Assembly: GCA_016181145.1 (NCBI GenBank)
Contig: JACOZW010000054.1
Location: forward strand, 1-37,739
Length of the DNA: 37,739 bases
Direction of reading: 5' to 3'
Source: Candidatus Yanofskyibacteriota bacterium
GTDB taxonomy: Bacteria > Patescibacteriota > Minisyncoccia > 2-02-FULL-40-12 > GWA2-44-9
In this document: piece by piece, positions 17,304-25,830 of the stretch
Numbering within the stretch: the first letter of the stretch is position 1
Layout: every line of letters begins with the position of its first letter
Translations under genes and position numbers: made by a program
Notes under the pieces: model-generated
Seen by the model: only the letters and a program-made list of their open reading frames with translations
Databases searched by the model: none
What the model was told of the DNA's origin: nothing

Positions 17304-18818
17304 TTGACTTACAAGCCAGTGATAGGTTTAGAAATACACGCAGAACTTAGTACCAAGACTAAGATGTTTTGTGACTCTTTAAATGATCCGAATGAAAAGC
17401 ATCCCAATATTAACGTCTGTCCGATTTGCATGGGACACCCCGGGACATTGCCGGTTATAAACAAAGAAGCTGTCAGGAAGGTAGTCGTGGCGGGTTTGGC
17501 ATTGAACTGTAAAATTGCCGAGAACACCTTCTTTGAGAGAAAAAATTACTTTTATCCGGACCTACCGAAGGGATACCAGATATCCCAATATCAAAAACCG
17601 CTTTGCTATGAGGGATATTTGGAATTAATTACCAAGAAAAAGATCCGTATAACGCGGATACACCTAGAGGAGGATGCGGGTCGCTTATACCACCTGCCGG
17701 ACAAGGACTACTCTCTAGTTGATTATAACCGGGCCGGAGTACCATTGATGGAGCTTGTGACAGAACCTGACTTTGAAAACGGACAAGAAGTGAGGGAATT
17801 TTCCCAAGAACTTCAGTTGATATGGAAGTATTTAGGTGTTTCAGATGCTAACATGGAAAAGGGCCAGATGAGGGTTGAGGTTAATATATCGCTGACTAAT
17901 CCCGATGGAAGCTGGGGAACAAAAGTCGAAGTTAAAAATATCAACTCGGTTAAATTCGCTTCTGATGCTGTAAACTATGAGATAAAGAGGCAGATCGAAC
18001 TTCTTGAAGCGGGGGAGAGGGTGAAGCACGAAACACGCGGTTGGGATGAGACGAAAAAAGTTACCTTCAGTCAGCGATCGAAAGAAGAAGCTCATGATTA
18101 TAGATATTTTCCGGAACCAGATTTGCCGCCCATTCGCATTGCGAATGGGCGAGCCTCGACCACTCCGGTGGGCGGGCCGCCACTATTCTTTATTGATGAT
18201 ATTCGGGATCAATTATTTGAACTGCCTCAGCAGAGAAGGGATAGATTTAAGAAGCAATATAATCTACCAGATAATGATATAGACTTATTTACGGTTAATA
18301 AGTCGCTGGGTGACTATTTTGAGCATGTAGCGAGCGAGTTATTATCGTTCGATAAGCTAGGTCATCTAAAGAGACCAGATGCCGGACATCAGGATAAATT
18401 ATTCAAATTGGCCTCCAATTATTTAATTACCGAATTAAGGCGCATGTGCGAGGAAGTATCCGCTGAATCGGCTGACACCAAGATAACCCCAGAAATGTTT
18501 GCGGATTTAGTCGTAAGGGTGTTTCATGGTGAAATATCATCATCGGGGGCCCAGATCGTATTGAAAGAAATGTTTTCGACCGGGAAAAATCCAGGAGAGA
18601 TCATAAGAGAAAAAGATTTAGAACAGATTTCCAGTGTTGATGAGCTTAGTATAGCTGTAAAAATGGCGGTGGCCGATAATCCGAAGGTTGTGGAGGAAAT
18701 TAGGGGAGGGAATGATGCGCCCATAAAGTTTTTGATAGGAATGGTTATGAAGAATACAAAGGGAAAGGCGAATCCGCAGGTAGTTGAAGAAATGTTAAAA
18801 GAAATATTAAAGAGCTAA
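17304..18818 (+). CDS. gatB: Asp-tRNA(Asn)/Glu-tRNA(Gln) amidotransferase subunit B
   Basis: YKPVIGLEIHAELSTKTKMF, CPICMGHPGTLPVINKEAV, DYSLVDYNRAGVPLMELVTEPD, YRYFPEPDLPP; TTG start. Confidence 0.93.
   Translation: MTYKPVIGLEIHAELSTKTKMFCDSLNDPNEKHPNINVCPICMGHPGTLPVINKEAVRKVVVAGLALNCKIAENTFFERKNYFYPDLPKGYQISQYQKPLCYEGYLELITKKKIRITRIHLEEDAGRLYHLPDKDYSLVDYNRAGVPLMELVTEPDFENGQEVREFSQELQLIWKYLGVSDANMEKGQMRVEVNISLTNPDGSWGTKVEVKNINSVKFASDAVNYEIKRQIELLEAGERVKHETRGWDETKKVTFSQRSKEEAHDYRYFPEPDLPPIRIANGRASTTPVGGPPLFFIDDIRDQLFELPQQRRDRFKKQYNLPDNDIDLFTVNKSLGDYFEHVASELLSFDKLGHLKRPDAGHQDKLFKLASNYLITELRRMCEEVSAESADTKITPEMFADLVVRVFHGEISSSGAQIVLKEMFSTGKNPGEIIREKDLEQISSVDELSIAVKMAVADNPKVVEEIRGGNDAPIKFLIGMVMKNTKGKANPQVVEEMLKEILKS
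18127..18151. repeat. Palindrome inside gatB
   Basis: CGCCCATTCGCA-T-TGCGAATGGGCG, perfect 12-bp arms, in frame. Confidence 0.85.
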
Positions 18819-18821
18819 ATG

Positions 18822-18886
18822 TCTAGGGACTAAGGACTAAAGCGGGGGATTTCCAGTTTTAGGCTTTGGGCCTTAAGCTTTGAGCA
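18822..18886. repeat. Periodic intergenic repeat with complementary arms
   Basis: TCTAGGGACTAAGGACTAAAGC ... GCTTTGGGCCTTAAGCTTTGAGC. Confidence 0.5.
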
Positions 18887-18891
18887 AAATT

Positions 18892-19119
18892 ATGCGTAAA
18901 TTCTTCGCAAAATTAGTTAATTGGCAGGCACAGAGGGACGATAACGCTAAAATGATACACAATTCCGATCAGCAAGATCAGGCGAAACTCTCTCGCGAAA
19001 GAGAGGATCAGATTATGAAATCCCGCGGAAGCAGGAAATATGTTTCCGCGATATCCATCCCTTCAGAAGATAACATTACTGGTCCCGCAGATTCTAAACC
19101 AAAGGAATCTCAGGATTAA
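18892..19119 (+). CDS. Hypothetical protein (MRKFFAKLVNWQAQRDD...)
   Basis: ORF with internal ATG at 18892 and a downstream terminator. Confidence 0.5.
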   Translation: MRKFFAKLVNWQAQRDDNAKMIHNSDQQDQAKLSREREDQIMKSRGSRKYVSAISIPSEDNITGPADSKPKESQD

Positions 19120-19125
19120 CAAAAT

Positions 19126-19153
19126 TACCCCGCTATGGCGGGGTAATTTTTAA
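19126..19153 (+). terminator. Rho-independent terminator
   Basis: AATTACCCCGCTATGGCGGGGTAATTTTT. Confidence 0.75.
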
Positions 19154-19220
19154 AGAAGTTATTGAATTTATTATAAAACCTGCTAATATGCCCTAGGTAT
19201 CTTAGGATTGGGAGGGGATT

Positions 19221-19484
19221 ATGGATGATCGGGTTGTGACCCAAAGAGGAAGAGAGCGAGCGGCGAATGAGGCTAGGGCTTTGGGAATGGGAAGAACAAT
19301 GATGAAAGTACTAAATGGCTTCCCCGAAGAAGATATCTGGAATATGGCATTCTCTGAACATCTTGAAATACATCGTAATTGTCCATGTTGTAGGGGGTCG
19401 CAGATAAACGCAAGGCTTGTTTCTGATCATATCCGCAGTCTTTTAAAGGATTATCCCGTGGACCCAACCCGATCCTGCTGTTAA
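19221..19484 (+). CDS. Hypothetical protein with CPCC motif, 87 aa
   Basis: GGGAGGGG RBS; HRNCPCCRGSQ. Confidence 0.5.
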   Translation: MDDRVVTQRGRERAANEARALGMGRTMMKVLNGFPEEDIWNMAFSEHLEIHRNCPCCRGSQINARLVSDHIRSLLKDYPVDPTRSCC

Positions 19485-20464
19485 CGGCTTAAAAAAGCCG
19501 TTACTTTTTTATCTGTCGCTTGTTTATTTTTTATCCAGTTTATCTCTTTATTCTTCTTAAACCAGGTCATTTGGCGTTTGGAGTATTTAATAATATCCCC
19601 GTAAAGATTTTCTCTCATTTCCGTGTTAGATATTAGGCCTCGTAGATAACGGGATATCCAGCGGTATTCCAGGCCGAAATTATCCAAACGATTCCAGCTG
19701 ACTCCTTGTCCGTGTAGCCCATTCACCTCACCGATCATTCCCTGCTTCAGTCGCTTATCCAATCGTTTTTTGATGTTTTCTGCCAGCTTTTCTTTAGTCG
19801 GGTTTATTCCTAACCACAATACTCGATACTTAATACTCGATACTAAACCTGGAACTGGTTTTCCGGTAGAAAGCACAATTTCCAGTGCCCTTATAAGTCG
19901 GCGTTTGTTATACCGATCAATTACTCTTGAATAGGCCGGATCCAGTTTAGAAAGCCGCTGAAATAATTGTTTCGCAGATTGTTTCTCGAGTTTCGCACGC
20001 AGTTTTTTATTGGGTTTTACTTCGGCGGTTTGCATACGGCCCAAAAGAATATCTATATAAAATCCTGTCCCGCCGACAATGATTGGGATTTTACCTTTAT
20101 CTGTTATCTCTTTGATTGCTTTTTCTCCTAATCTCTTGAAATCGGAAGCGGTAAATTGTTTTTTAGGGCTGGCGACATCGATTAGGTAATGTCTTACTCC
20201 CTCAGAATAATAATCAGAATTACGAATTACGAATTGCGAATTAATACCCCGACTCTTTGATCCGTGATCCGTAATTCGTAATTTTTTAATTCTATCCCAC
20301 AGAACTTTTCCCGTCCCTATGTCCATTCCGCGATAAACCTGTCGGCTATCAGCAGAGATTATCTCACCTCCATACTTCTTAGCTATCCGGATGGCTAGAT
20401 CTGACTTTCCGGAAGCTGTAGGGCCGACAATCACTATAATTTTAGGCAGATTGTTTTTAGCCAT
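19481..20464 (-). CDS. miaA: tRNA dimethylallyltransferase MiaA
   Basis: IIVIVGPTASGKSDLAIRIAKKYGGEIISADSRQVYRGMDIGTGK, IPIIVGGTGFYIDILL; start chosen at MAKNNLP. Confidence 0.92.
   Translation of the reverse strand: MAKNNLPKIIVIVGPTASGKSDLAIRIAKKYGGEIISADSRQVYRGMDIGTGKVLWDRIKKLRITDHGSKSRGINSQFVIRNSDYYSEGVRHYLIDVASPKKQFTASDFKRLGEKAIKEITDKGKIPIIVGGTGFYIDILLGRMQTAEVKPNKKLRAKLEKQSAKQLFQRLSKLDPAYSRVIDRYNKRRLIRALEIVLSTGKPVPGLVSSIKYRVLWLGINPTKEKLAENIKKRLDKRLKQGMIGEVNGLHGQGVSWNRLDNFGLEYRWISRYLRGLISNTEMRENLYGDIIKYSKRQMTWFKKNKEINWIKNKQATDKKVTAFLSR
20217..20292. repeat. Periodic/hairpin repeat inside miaA
   Basis: AATTACGAATTAC (20218-20230) pairs with GTAATTCGTAATT (20271-20283); encodes the extra segment LRITDHGSKSRGINSQFVIRNSD. 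Confidence 0.75.
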
Positions 20465-20516
20465 TATTCTGCTATTATATAACACATTCAGGCGCTCTTT
20501 TAAAAGAGGTTAAGAC

Positions 20517-21128
20517 TTGAAGAAGTTAAGTCTAATGCTAAGCCTTTGGCCGGTGTTCTTGCTTTTGATAGTTTATTCTCTCGCCTATTATAATGTTGAT
20601 TATTTCTTGATACCCACTCTCTTAGCATTAGGATTTACCAGGGGTCAGGTATTATTAATTGCCGGACTTTGGGGTTTTTTGGATATGCTCGGCGGTTACA
20701 TAGGTTGGTCCGGTTTTAGGGGACTCATGGCGAAGGTATTCGAAAAGGATATTATTTTCATGAAAAAGGTTGCCGGAGAAGAAGAGGCTAGGGGTGTACT
20801 CGAAACTATTCAAGTTTACTTTGTTAGTAAGTATCTTAAATTCTTAAATGGCAATAGCCAGAATAATACAAAAAAACTGGGTGGCGCGTGGTATAAATTT
20901 ATAGATAGAATTTCTGATAGGATGATAAGGTTTGTATTGGGAATCCTTAAGGGGGGAAGCTATGTGCTCATTTTTATCATTGGAGCTGCTCCGTTTCCCG
21001 GGCCCAGAATGGTATCTGATATTTTTTGTGGTTCGATGCGCTGGAAGAAAGGATTTGCGACGGTAGCGCTGGGAAACTTTGTTAAAACCCTAGGATTTGT
21101 TTACGGCTGGAACTGGATGTTTTCCTAA
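20517..21128 (+). CDS. Predicted membrane protein (possibly DedA/SNARE-associated-like)
   Basis: Several TM segments; AAPFPGPRMVSDIFCGSMRWKKGFATVALGNFVKTLGFVYGW. Confidence 0.5.
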   Translation: MKKLSLMLSLWPVFLLLIVYSLAYYNVDYFLIPTLLALGFTRGQVLLIAGLWGFLDMLGGYIGWSGFRGLMAKVFEKDIIFMKKVAGEEEARGVLETIQVYFVSKYLKFLNGNSQNNTKKLGGAWYKFIDRISDRMIRFVLGILKGGSYVLIFIIGAAPFPGPRMVSDIFCGSMRWKKGFATVALGNFVKTLGFVYGWNWMFS

Positions 21129-21130
21129 CG

Positions 21131-21155
21131 GCCCCCGATATGGTATGGGGGCTTT
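21131..21155 (+). terminator. Terminator hairpin
   Basis: GGCCCCCGATATGGTATGGGGGCTTTT. Confidence 0.6.
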
Positions 21156-21241
21156 TACATCTCATGGTAATGCACCTTGTTGTTGCTAATTTGGATAAAT
21201 AGTTTAATATAGGCAAAAGCTTCGTAATCCCCTGGAGTTAA

Positions 21242-21649
21242 ATGGGCGATCTTTTAAAGCTTTATGGCGTAACATTTCTTTCGAGTTTGATTTTCAGTTC
21301 GGCTAATTGGGTGTTCTTTCTTTCTAAATTAAAAACTGAGAATTATGTTATTCCTTGGTTCGGTTGGAGATTAAGTAATTGGTTTACTTTTACGGTGAGT
21401 ATCTGGGGCTTTAACATGGTATTCTATATCTTGGGTACTATTCTTGTCGCCTTCGGGTATAGGATATCTATAAATAGTTTCGGCGGCGTATATTCTGCCT
21501 TTTTTGTGGGTCATATTTCTTCGTTATTCATTTCTGTATTTCTCATACGCCTTATGGCCCACGAGGTGCCTAACAGAAACGGCTGGATAACTTTAATTTT
21601 ACTTATTATTACCACTTTTTTTGCATCACATTCCGGAAAAAGCGTGTAG
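21242..21649 (+). CDS. Small multi-pass membrane protein, 135 aa
   Basis: Four hydrophobic segments; terminator AAACAGACCTTGCGGTCTGTTTTT follows. Confidence 0.5.
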   Translation: MGDLLKLYGVTFLSSLIFSSANWVFFLSKLKTENYVIPWFGWRLSNWFTFTVSIWGFNMVFYILGTILVAFGYRISINSFGGVYSAFFVGHISSLFISVFLIRLMAHEVPNRNGWITLILLIITTFFASHSGKSV

Positions 21650-21674
21650 TAAAAACAGACCTTGCGGTCTGTTT

Positions 21675-23429
21675 TTAATTTCTTTCCGAGATCTCTTTTC
21701 TGATTTTCTCTATAAAGTTATTTGTTGAGAGCTGGCCTAAATCTCCTTTGCCTCTTTGCCGGATGGCGACGGCATTGGCTTGGATTTCTTTATCGCCGAT
21801 AACCAGCAGGTAGGGGATTTTCTGCATCTCGGCTGAACGTATTTTTTTGCCCAGAGTTTCGTTGTCGGTATTTATTTCCGTGCGGATACTGTTATCTCTT
21901 AGCTCGGCCGTTACTTTTTCGGCATACTCGTTTTGTCTGTCAGATATCGGTATTACTATCGCTTGAACGGGGGATAGCCAGACTGGAAATGCACCGGCAT
22001 AGTGTTCGATTGCAATTGAGAGAAATCTCTCAATTGAGCCCATGATAGCCGCGTGTATCATTACTATTCTTTCTTTTTCGCCTTTCTCATTAATACACGA
22101 AAGATCAAAACGCTCTGGCATATTCATGTCCAGCTGAATGGTGGCAACCTGCCACTCTCTTCCCAGGGAGTCCTTGGCTAAGAAATCCAGTTTCGGACCA
22201 TAGAATGCAGCTTCGCCCAACCCGTCTATCGCTGTTACTTTTTTTTCTTTAATTATTTCGCTCAGCATTTTTTCGGCCAGCTCCCAGTTTTTTTCATCTC
22301 CAAGATATTTTTCCATATGTTTCGGATCGTGGCGAGACAATCTAACCTGGAGTTCAAATCCGAATACTCCGTAAAATTCATGGACAATGTCCCATATTTT
22401 TAGAAATTCTTCCTTAACTTGCGATATTCTGCAAAAAACATGGGCATCGTCCTGAGTAAATGCCCTCACTCGCGATAGGCCCGATAATTCACCTGTTTGT
22501 TCATCGCGGTAGTCTTTAGTGGTATTGGCATACCTTTGTGGCAACTCTCGGTAGCTGTGGGGTTTTCTAGCGTATATTTGGGTGTGGTGAGGGCAGTTCA
22601 TCGGCTTGACGGCAAAGAGGTGCCCTTCGCGGGTAGTTATCTTAAAAAGCTCATCTTTGAATTTATCCCAATGGCCGCTTTTCTCATAAAGATCTTTTTT
22701 GGTGATGTGGGGAATATCTACCTGCATGTAGCCGTGTTTTTTTCTGAGATCCCAAACATAGTCATCCAGCATGTTTCTTAATAAGGTGCCTTTTGGTGTC
22801 CAGAGAGGGAGACCAGGACCGACTAAGTCGGAGAAGGTGAATAGATCCAGCTCTGGGCCAAGTTTTTTATGATCCCTTTTCTTGGCTTCTTCAACCATTA
22901 TCAGATGTTTCTGGAGTTCGTCCTTGGTTGCAAAAGCTAAACCATAGATTCGGGTTAGTTGGGGATTTTTTTCATTACCACGCCAATATGCACCGGCTAC
23001 GCGTGAAAGTTTGAATGCATTTGATTTGATTTCTTTTGCATTTTCAACATGGCCACCACGACAGAGATCAGTAAATGAACCTGATGTATATAAAGTAATT
23101 TTTTCTCCTTTTTCTGAAAGCTCGTTAATAATCTCATTTTTGTAGGGATTATCATGAAAAAGCTTTTTTGCCTCATCAGCTGTAACCTCGCGACCTTCAA
23201 AAGTTTTCCAAGTTTTAAGGAGTTCGCGCATCTTATCTTCAATCTTCGGGAGGTCATTGTCGGAGATTGCGCTGGCGATACCTGCCTGCGCAGGCAGGTC
23301 AATATCATAGTAAAATCCGTCATCAATTGCCGGACCGATGGCTAATTTTGATCCGGGATATAAATCTAAAACTGCCGCACCGAGAAGATGAGCAAGGGAG
23401 TGTCGAATATGTTCTAGGTTTTTCTCCAT
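21675..23429 (-). CDS. thrS: Threonyl-tRNA synthetase (no N-terminal TGS domain)
   Basis: HIRHSLAHLLGAAVL, CRGGHVENAKEI, FAVKPMNCPHHTQIY, FGFELQVRLSRHDP, REWQVATIQLDMNMPERF. Confidence 0.93.
   Translation of the reverse strand: MEKNLEHIRHSLAHLLGAAVLDLYPGSKLAIGPAIDDGFYYDIDLPAQAGIASAISDNDLPKIEDKMRELLKTWKTFEGREVTADEAKKLFHDNPYKNEIINELSEKGEKITLYTSGSFTDLCRGGHVENAKEIKSNAFKLSRVAGAYWRGNEKNPQLTRIYGLAFATKDELQKHLIMVEEAKKRDHKKLGPELDLFTFSDLVGPGLPLWTPKGTLLRNMLDDYVWDLRKKHGYMQVDIPHITKKDLYEKSGHWDKFKDELFKITTREGHLFAVKPMNCPHHTQIYARKPHSYRELPQRYANTTKDYRDEQTGELSGLSRVRAFTQDDAHVFCRISQVKEEFLKIWDIVHEFYGVFGFELQVRLSRHDPKHMEKYLGDEKNWELAEKMLSEIIKEKKVTAIDGLGEAAFYGPKLDFLAKDSLGREWQVATIQLDMNMPERFDLSCINEKGEKERIVMIHAAIMGSIERFLSIAIEHYAGAFPVWLSPVQAIVIPISDRQNEYAEKVTAELRDNSIRTEINTDNETLGKKIRSAEMQKIPYLLVIGDKEIQANAVAIRQRGKGDLGQLSTNNFIEKIRKEISERN
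23280..23299. repeat. 20-bp perfect palindrome inside thrS
   Basis: ACCTGCCTGCGCAGGCAGGT, in frame (DLPAQAG). Confidence 0.85.
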
Positions 23430-23471
23430 AACTGTTAGTAGGATAACAAAAAAGCCCCCAGGCCAAAAGAC

Positions 23472-23500
23472 TTGACATATGTATTTATTAGCTTTAATAT
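23472..23500 (+). promoter_or_regulatory. Sigma70-like promoter
   Basis: TTGACA, 17-nt spacer, TAATAT. Confidence 0.65.
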
Positions 23501-23540
23501 ATTCCCAGTTAAGGAGTTTTTTAAAAAAGAGCAGGCTACG

Positions 23541-24026
23541 ATGAATGACGAAGCTTTGGTCGTTTCCGATGCCGGTTTAATTGGAAACAATGGTGCCAGA
23601 GAGAAGTTGACCGCAAAATTGAATTCGTTAAAAAAAGACGGCTATCTGTCTGTGGAAAGAAGAGTAATTCAACTTTATGCCAGGAAATTAATGTGTGCCA
23701 TGGTTAGTATATCCCATCAGGATTTAGGTCTAGGTAGAGAAGAACTACGCTCTTTGGAATGTGGTGAGTTGGCGATATTAGCTCAGGATATATTCGAAAG
23801 GATAGGACGCAGAGTTAAATTTAGCATAGCTTTTTGGAGCATAATCCCCCTTCTGGGCTGGGTGAGACTTCTTTTTAGTTTAGACGAAGGCGTTTATGAT
23901 TCGGGATCGATATATATAGCTTATTGGAATGCATATAAAAAACTTAGATCTGGCGGAGATAAGGCTTTAGAATTAGCCTTCAGGCACATGAAGGATCACA
24001 ACTTCGCTCCTTGGTATATAGAATAG
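23541..24026 (+). CDS. Hypothetical protein (start revised to MNDEALVV...)
   Basis: Promoter at 23472-23500 overlaps the longer predicted start, so ATG at 23541 is preferred. Confidence 0.55.
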   Translation: MNDEALVVSDAGLIGNNGAREKLTAKLNSLKKDGYLSVERRVIQLYARKLMCAMVSISHQDLGLGREELRSLECGELAILAQDIFERIGRRVKFSIAFWSIIPLLGWVRLLFSLDEGVYDSGSIYIAYWNAYKKLRSGGDKALELAFRHMKDHNFAPWYIE

Positions 24027-24119
24027 TTATAAAATAAATTCATCCGCCTTCGGGCGGCTTTTGTTTGTCTGTGGACATTTATTATTAGCATTCGTGCTTT
24101 GCGTGATAAAATAATAAGT

Positions 24120-24818
24120 ATGAGATTAGAAACTAAAATTTTGTTTATGGTGGCCGTGGTTTGTATTTTTTCTGCGGCTACTAGAATATCAGCTCTGGCT
24201 TACGATGGTCCGGGTCAGCCTTCGATTCAAAAACCGGTTTGCTCCGACTCTCCCTACTCGATAACAATATCTTGGAGTGACACAGTACCAGAAGGGGAGA
24301 GGCGGTATTATATAAGCATTTATGATACGCCTATTGATGAATTCAGGTACTGGTCTAAACAGGAAGTGGTGGAAGGTTTTTTTGCTTCTGCTCCTGAGAA
24401 TTTCGATGCTACTCATAATCCGGGCACACTCCTTGTTCTTAACCCAGGCACCGTATATCAGGTCCGAGTTACTAGAGTTCCATTCTCTGATAATATTCCA
24501 GTAAACTTTTCAGTGCCTTTCTGTACTCCGACTCCAACTCCGATTCCGTCTCAAAATTTATTGTCAGCAACTCCGCCAGTGGATTATTCTGATTATGAAA
24601 AAAATAATCAGGCAGATTCCGGGCAGGCCATTAAGTATAGTCAGGCGTGGTTTAAAAAACCTATTATATGGATTCTGGTTGTGGCCATAGTTGTTGTAGT
24701 AGGTATTATTTATATTTTTAAAAAAAGAGGCTCATCCAAGAGGATTCCTAACGTGTCGACACCACCGCCATCTGACATCCCTCCGTCAAACTCTTTCCAG
24801 CCTCCCGTTAGTGGATAA
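24120..24818 (+). CDS. Secreted/anchored protein with fibronectin type III-like domain and C-terminal TM
   Basis: Signal peptide, SITISWSDTVPEGERRYYISIYD...LNPGTVYQVRVTRVP, PTPTPIPS linker, WILVVAIVVVVGIIYIFKKRG. Confidence 0.6.
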   Translation: MRLETKILFMVAVVCIFSAATRISALAYDGPGQPSIQKPVCSDSPYSITISWSDTVPEGERRYYISIYDTPIDEFRYWSKQEVVEGFFASAPENFDATHNPGTLLVLNPGTVYQVRVTRVPFSDNIPVNFSVPFCTPTPTPIPSQNLLSATPPVDYSDYEKNNQADSGQAIKYSQAWFKKPIIWILVVAIVVVVGIIYIFKKRGSSKRIPNVSTPPPSDIPPSNSFQPPVSG

Positions 24819-24826
24819 ACACAGAC

Positions 24827-24855
24827 TTGATTTTATATAATTTTTGTGATATAAT
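24827..24855 (+). promoter_or_regulatory. Sigma70-like promoter
   Basis: TTGATT, 17-nt spacer, TATAAT. Confidence 0.65.
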
Positions 24856-24896
24856 TAAAAGAACGAATGGCCACTTATCAAAGGAGGATAAGTCCA

Positions 24897-25130
24897 ATGG
24901 CAGGGTTCTTTAGCTTTAGTTTCGATGATGGCTGTCCTCTTCGGGGCAGGGGACAATTCGTGGAGGGAGAACCCTCCACGGAGATGGTGCAGTGGATGCT
25001 CGGAATGTTCATAGAGGACGTCCGGAAGTCAAAACCTCAAGACGCGAAGCGTCTTGAGACGCTGGCCTATGAGGCTGGCCTCACTCACCTGGGACGGAAG
25101 AGGCTGTCCTGGCCCTACCACTCTAGGTAG
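24897..25130 (+). CDS. Hypothetical protein, 77 aa (start revised to MAGFFSF...)
   Basis: AAGGAG SD located in the loop of ACTTATC-AAAGGAG-GATAAGT just upstream; promoter at 24827-24855. Confidence 0.45.
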   Translation: MAGFFSFSFDDGCPLRGRGQFVEGEPSTEMVQWMLGMFIEDVRKSKPQDAKRLETLAYEAGLTHLGRKRLSWPYHSR

Positions 25131-25148
25131 AGGTGAGTATTCGAAAAC

Positions 25149-25186
25149 CGCGTAATGACGAGAGTCAGAGCGCGGTTTGTTTTTTG
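25149..25186 (+). terminator. Terminator hairpin
   Basis: AAACCGCG...CGCGGTTTGTTTTTT. Confidence 0.6.
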
Positions 25187-25318
25187 ATCTGCTAATAGCG
25201 CCAACTATAAGGGGAGTCATTCCGGCTAATAACAGCCGGTTATTTTATTTGACTTTTTACTGGAAATGTGATACTCTTATATGTGAGAGTTCAAACCCTT
25301 CTTCTGAAAGGAAAAAAG

Positions 25319-25783
25319 ATGGAAAAGAGAGGAATTATCGGACTCGTTCTCGTTATTACGCTTGCCATTTCGGCGGCGTGCTCTAATCGGACGATCAATG
25401 ACGTCGATGCAGCAGTTGCCTTGGAGTTTCGGGGCGATGAGCTTCTGAAGGAGCCTTACCGGACTTATCGCAACGATCTCCCTAGCGGGCAGCAGATCTA
25501 TGTGATTTGCGAAAGGGGCGAGATTGTCGTGGTGAGCGCGACGGTTTCAGGTCTTACCGGGTCAACCATTGACCTGGATCTGACAAGGATTGCTCCGGGA
25601 CGCGCCGTGTGCGGCGAGAAGTTTGGCCAGCTAAATAACGAGCTGAGGTCGGCACGCGAGCAGCGTGATCGGCTGTTAGCCGAGATCCAGTTGGGAGGCG
25701 AAGACCAGACCCTCCTCGGTCGGGCCAAAGAGACTGCCTCCCAGATTCAAAAGGAGATTGAGGAGCAAAACCGTCAGCGGTGA
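25319..25783 (+). CDS. Predicted lipoprotein
   Basis: MEKRGIIGLVLVITLAISAACSN (lipobox ISAAC) and C-terminal coiled-coil-like Gln/Glu/Arg-rich stretch; GAAAGGAAAAAAG RBS. Confidence 0.55.
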   Translation: MEKRGIIGLVLVITLAISAACSNRTINDVDAAVALEFRGDELLKEPYRTYRNDLPSGQQIYVICERGEIVVVSATVSGLTGSTIDLDLTRIAPGRAVCGEKFGQLNNELRSAREQRDRLLAEIQLGGEDQTLLGRAKETASQIQKEIEEQNRQR

Positions 25784-25792
25784 TTGCGCGGA

Positions 25793-25826
25793 CCGGAAAG
25801 GCGAAAGCCTTTCCGGTCCTTTTTCG
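25793..25826 (+). terminator. Rho-independent terminator
   Basis: GGACCGGAAAGGCGAAAGCCTTTCCGGTCCTTTTT. Confidence 0.8.
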
Positions 25827-25830
25827 TATT

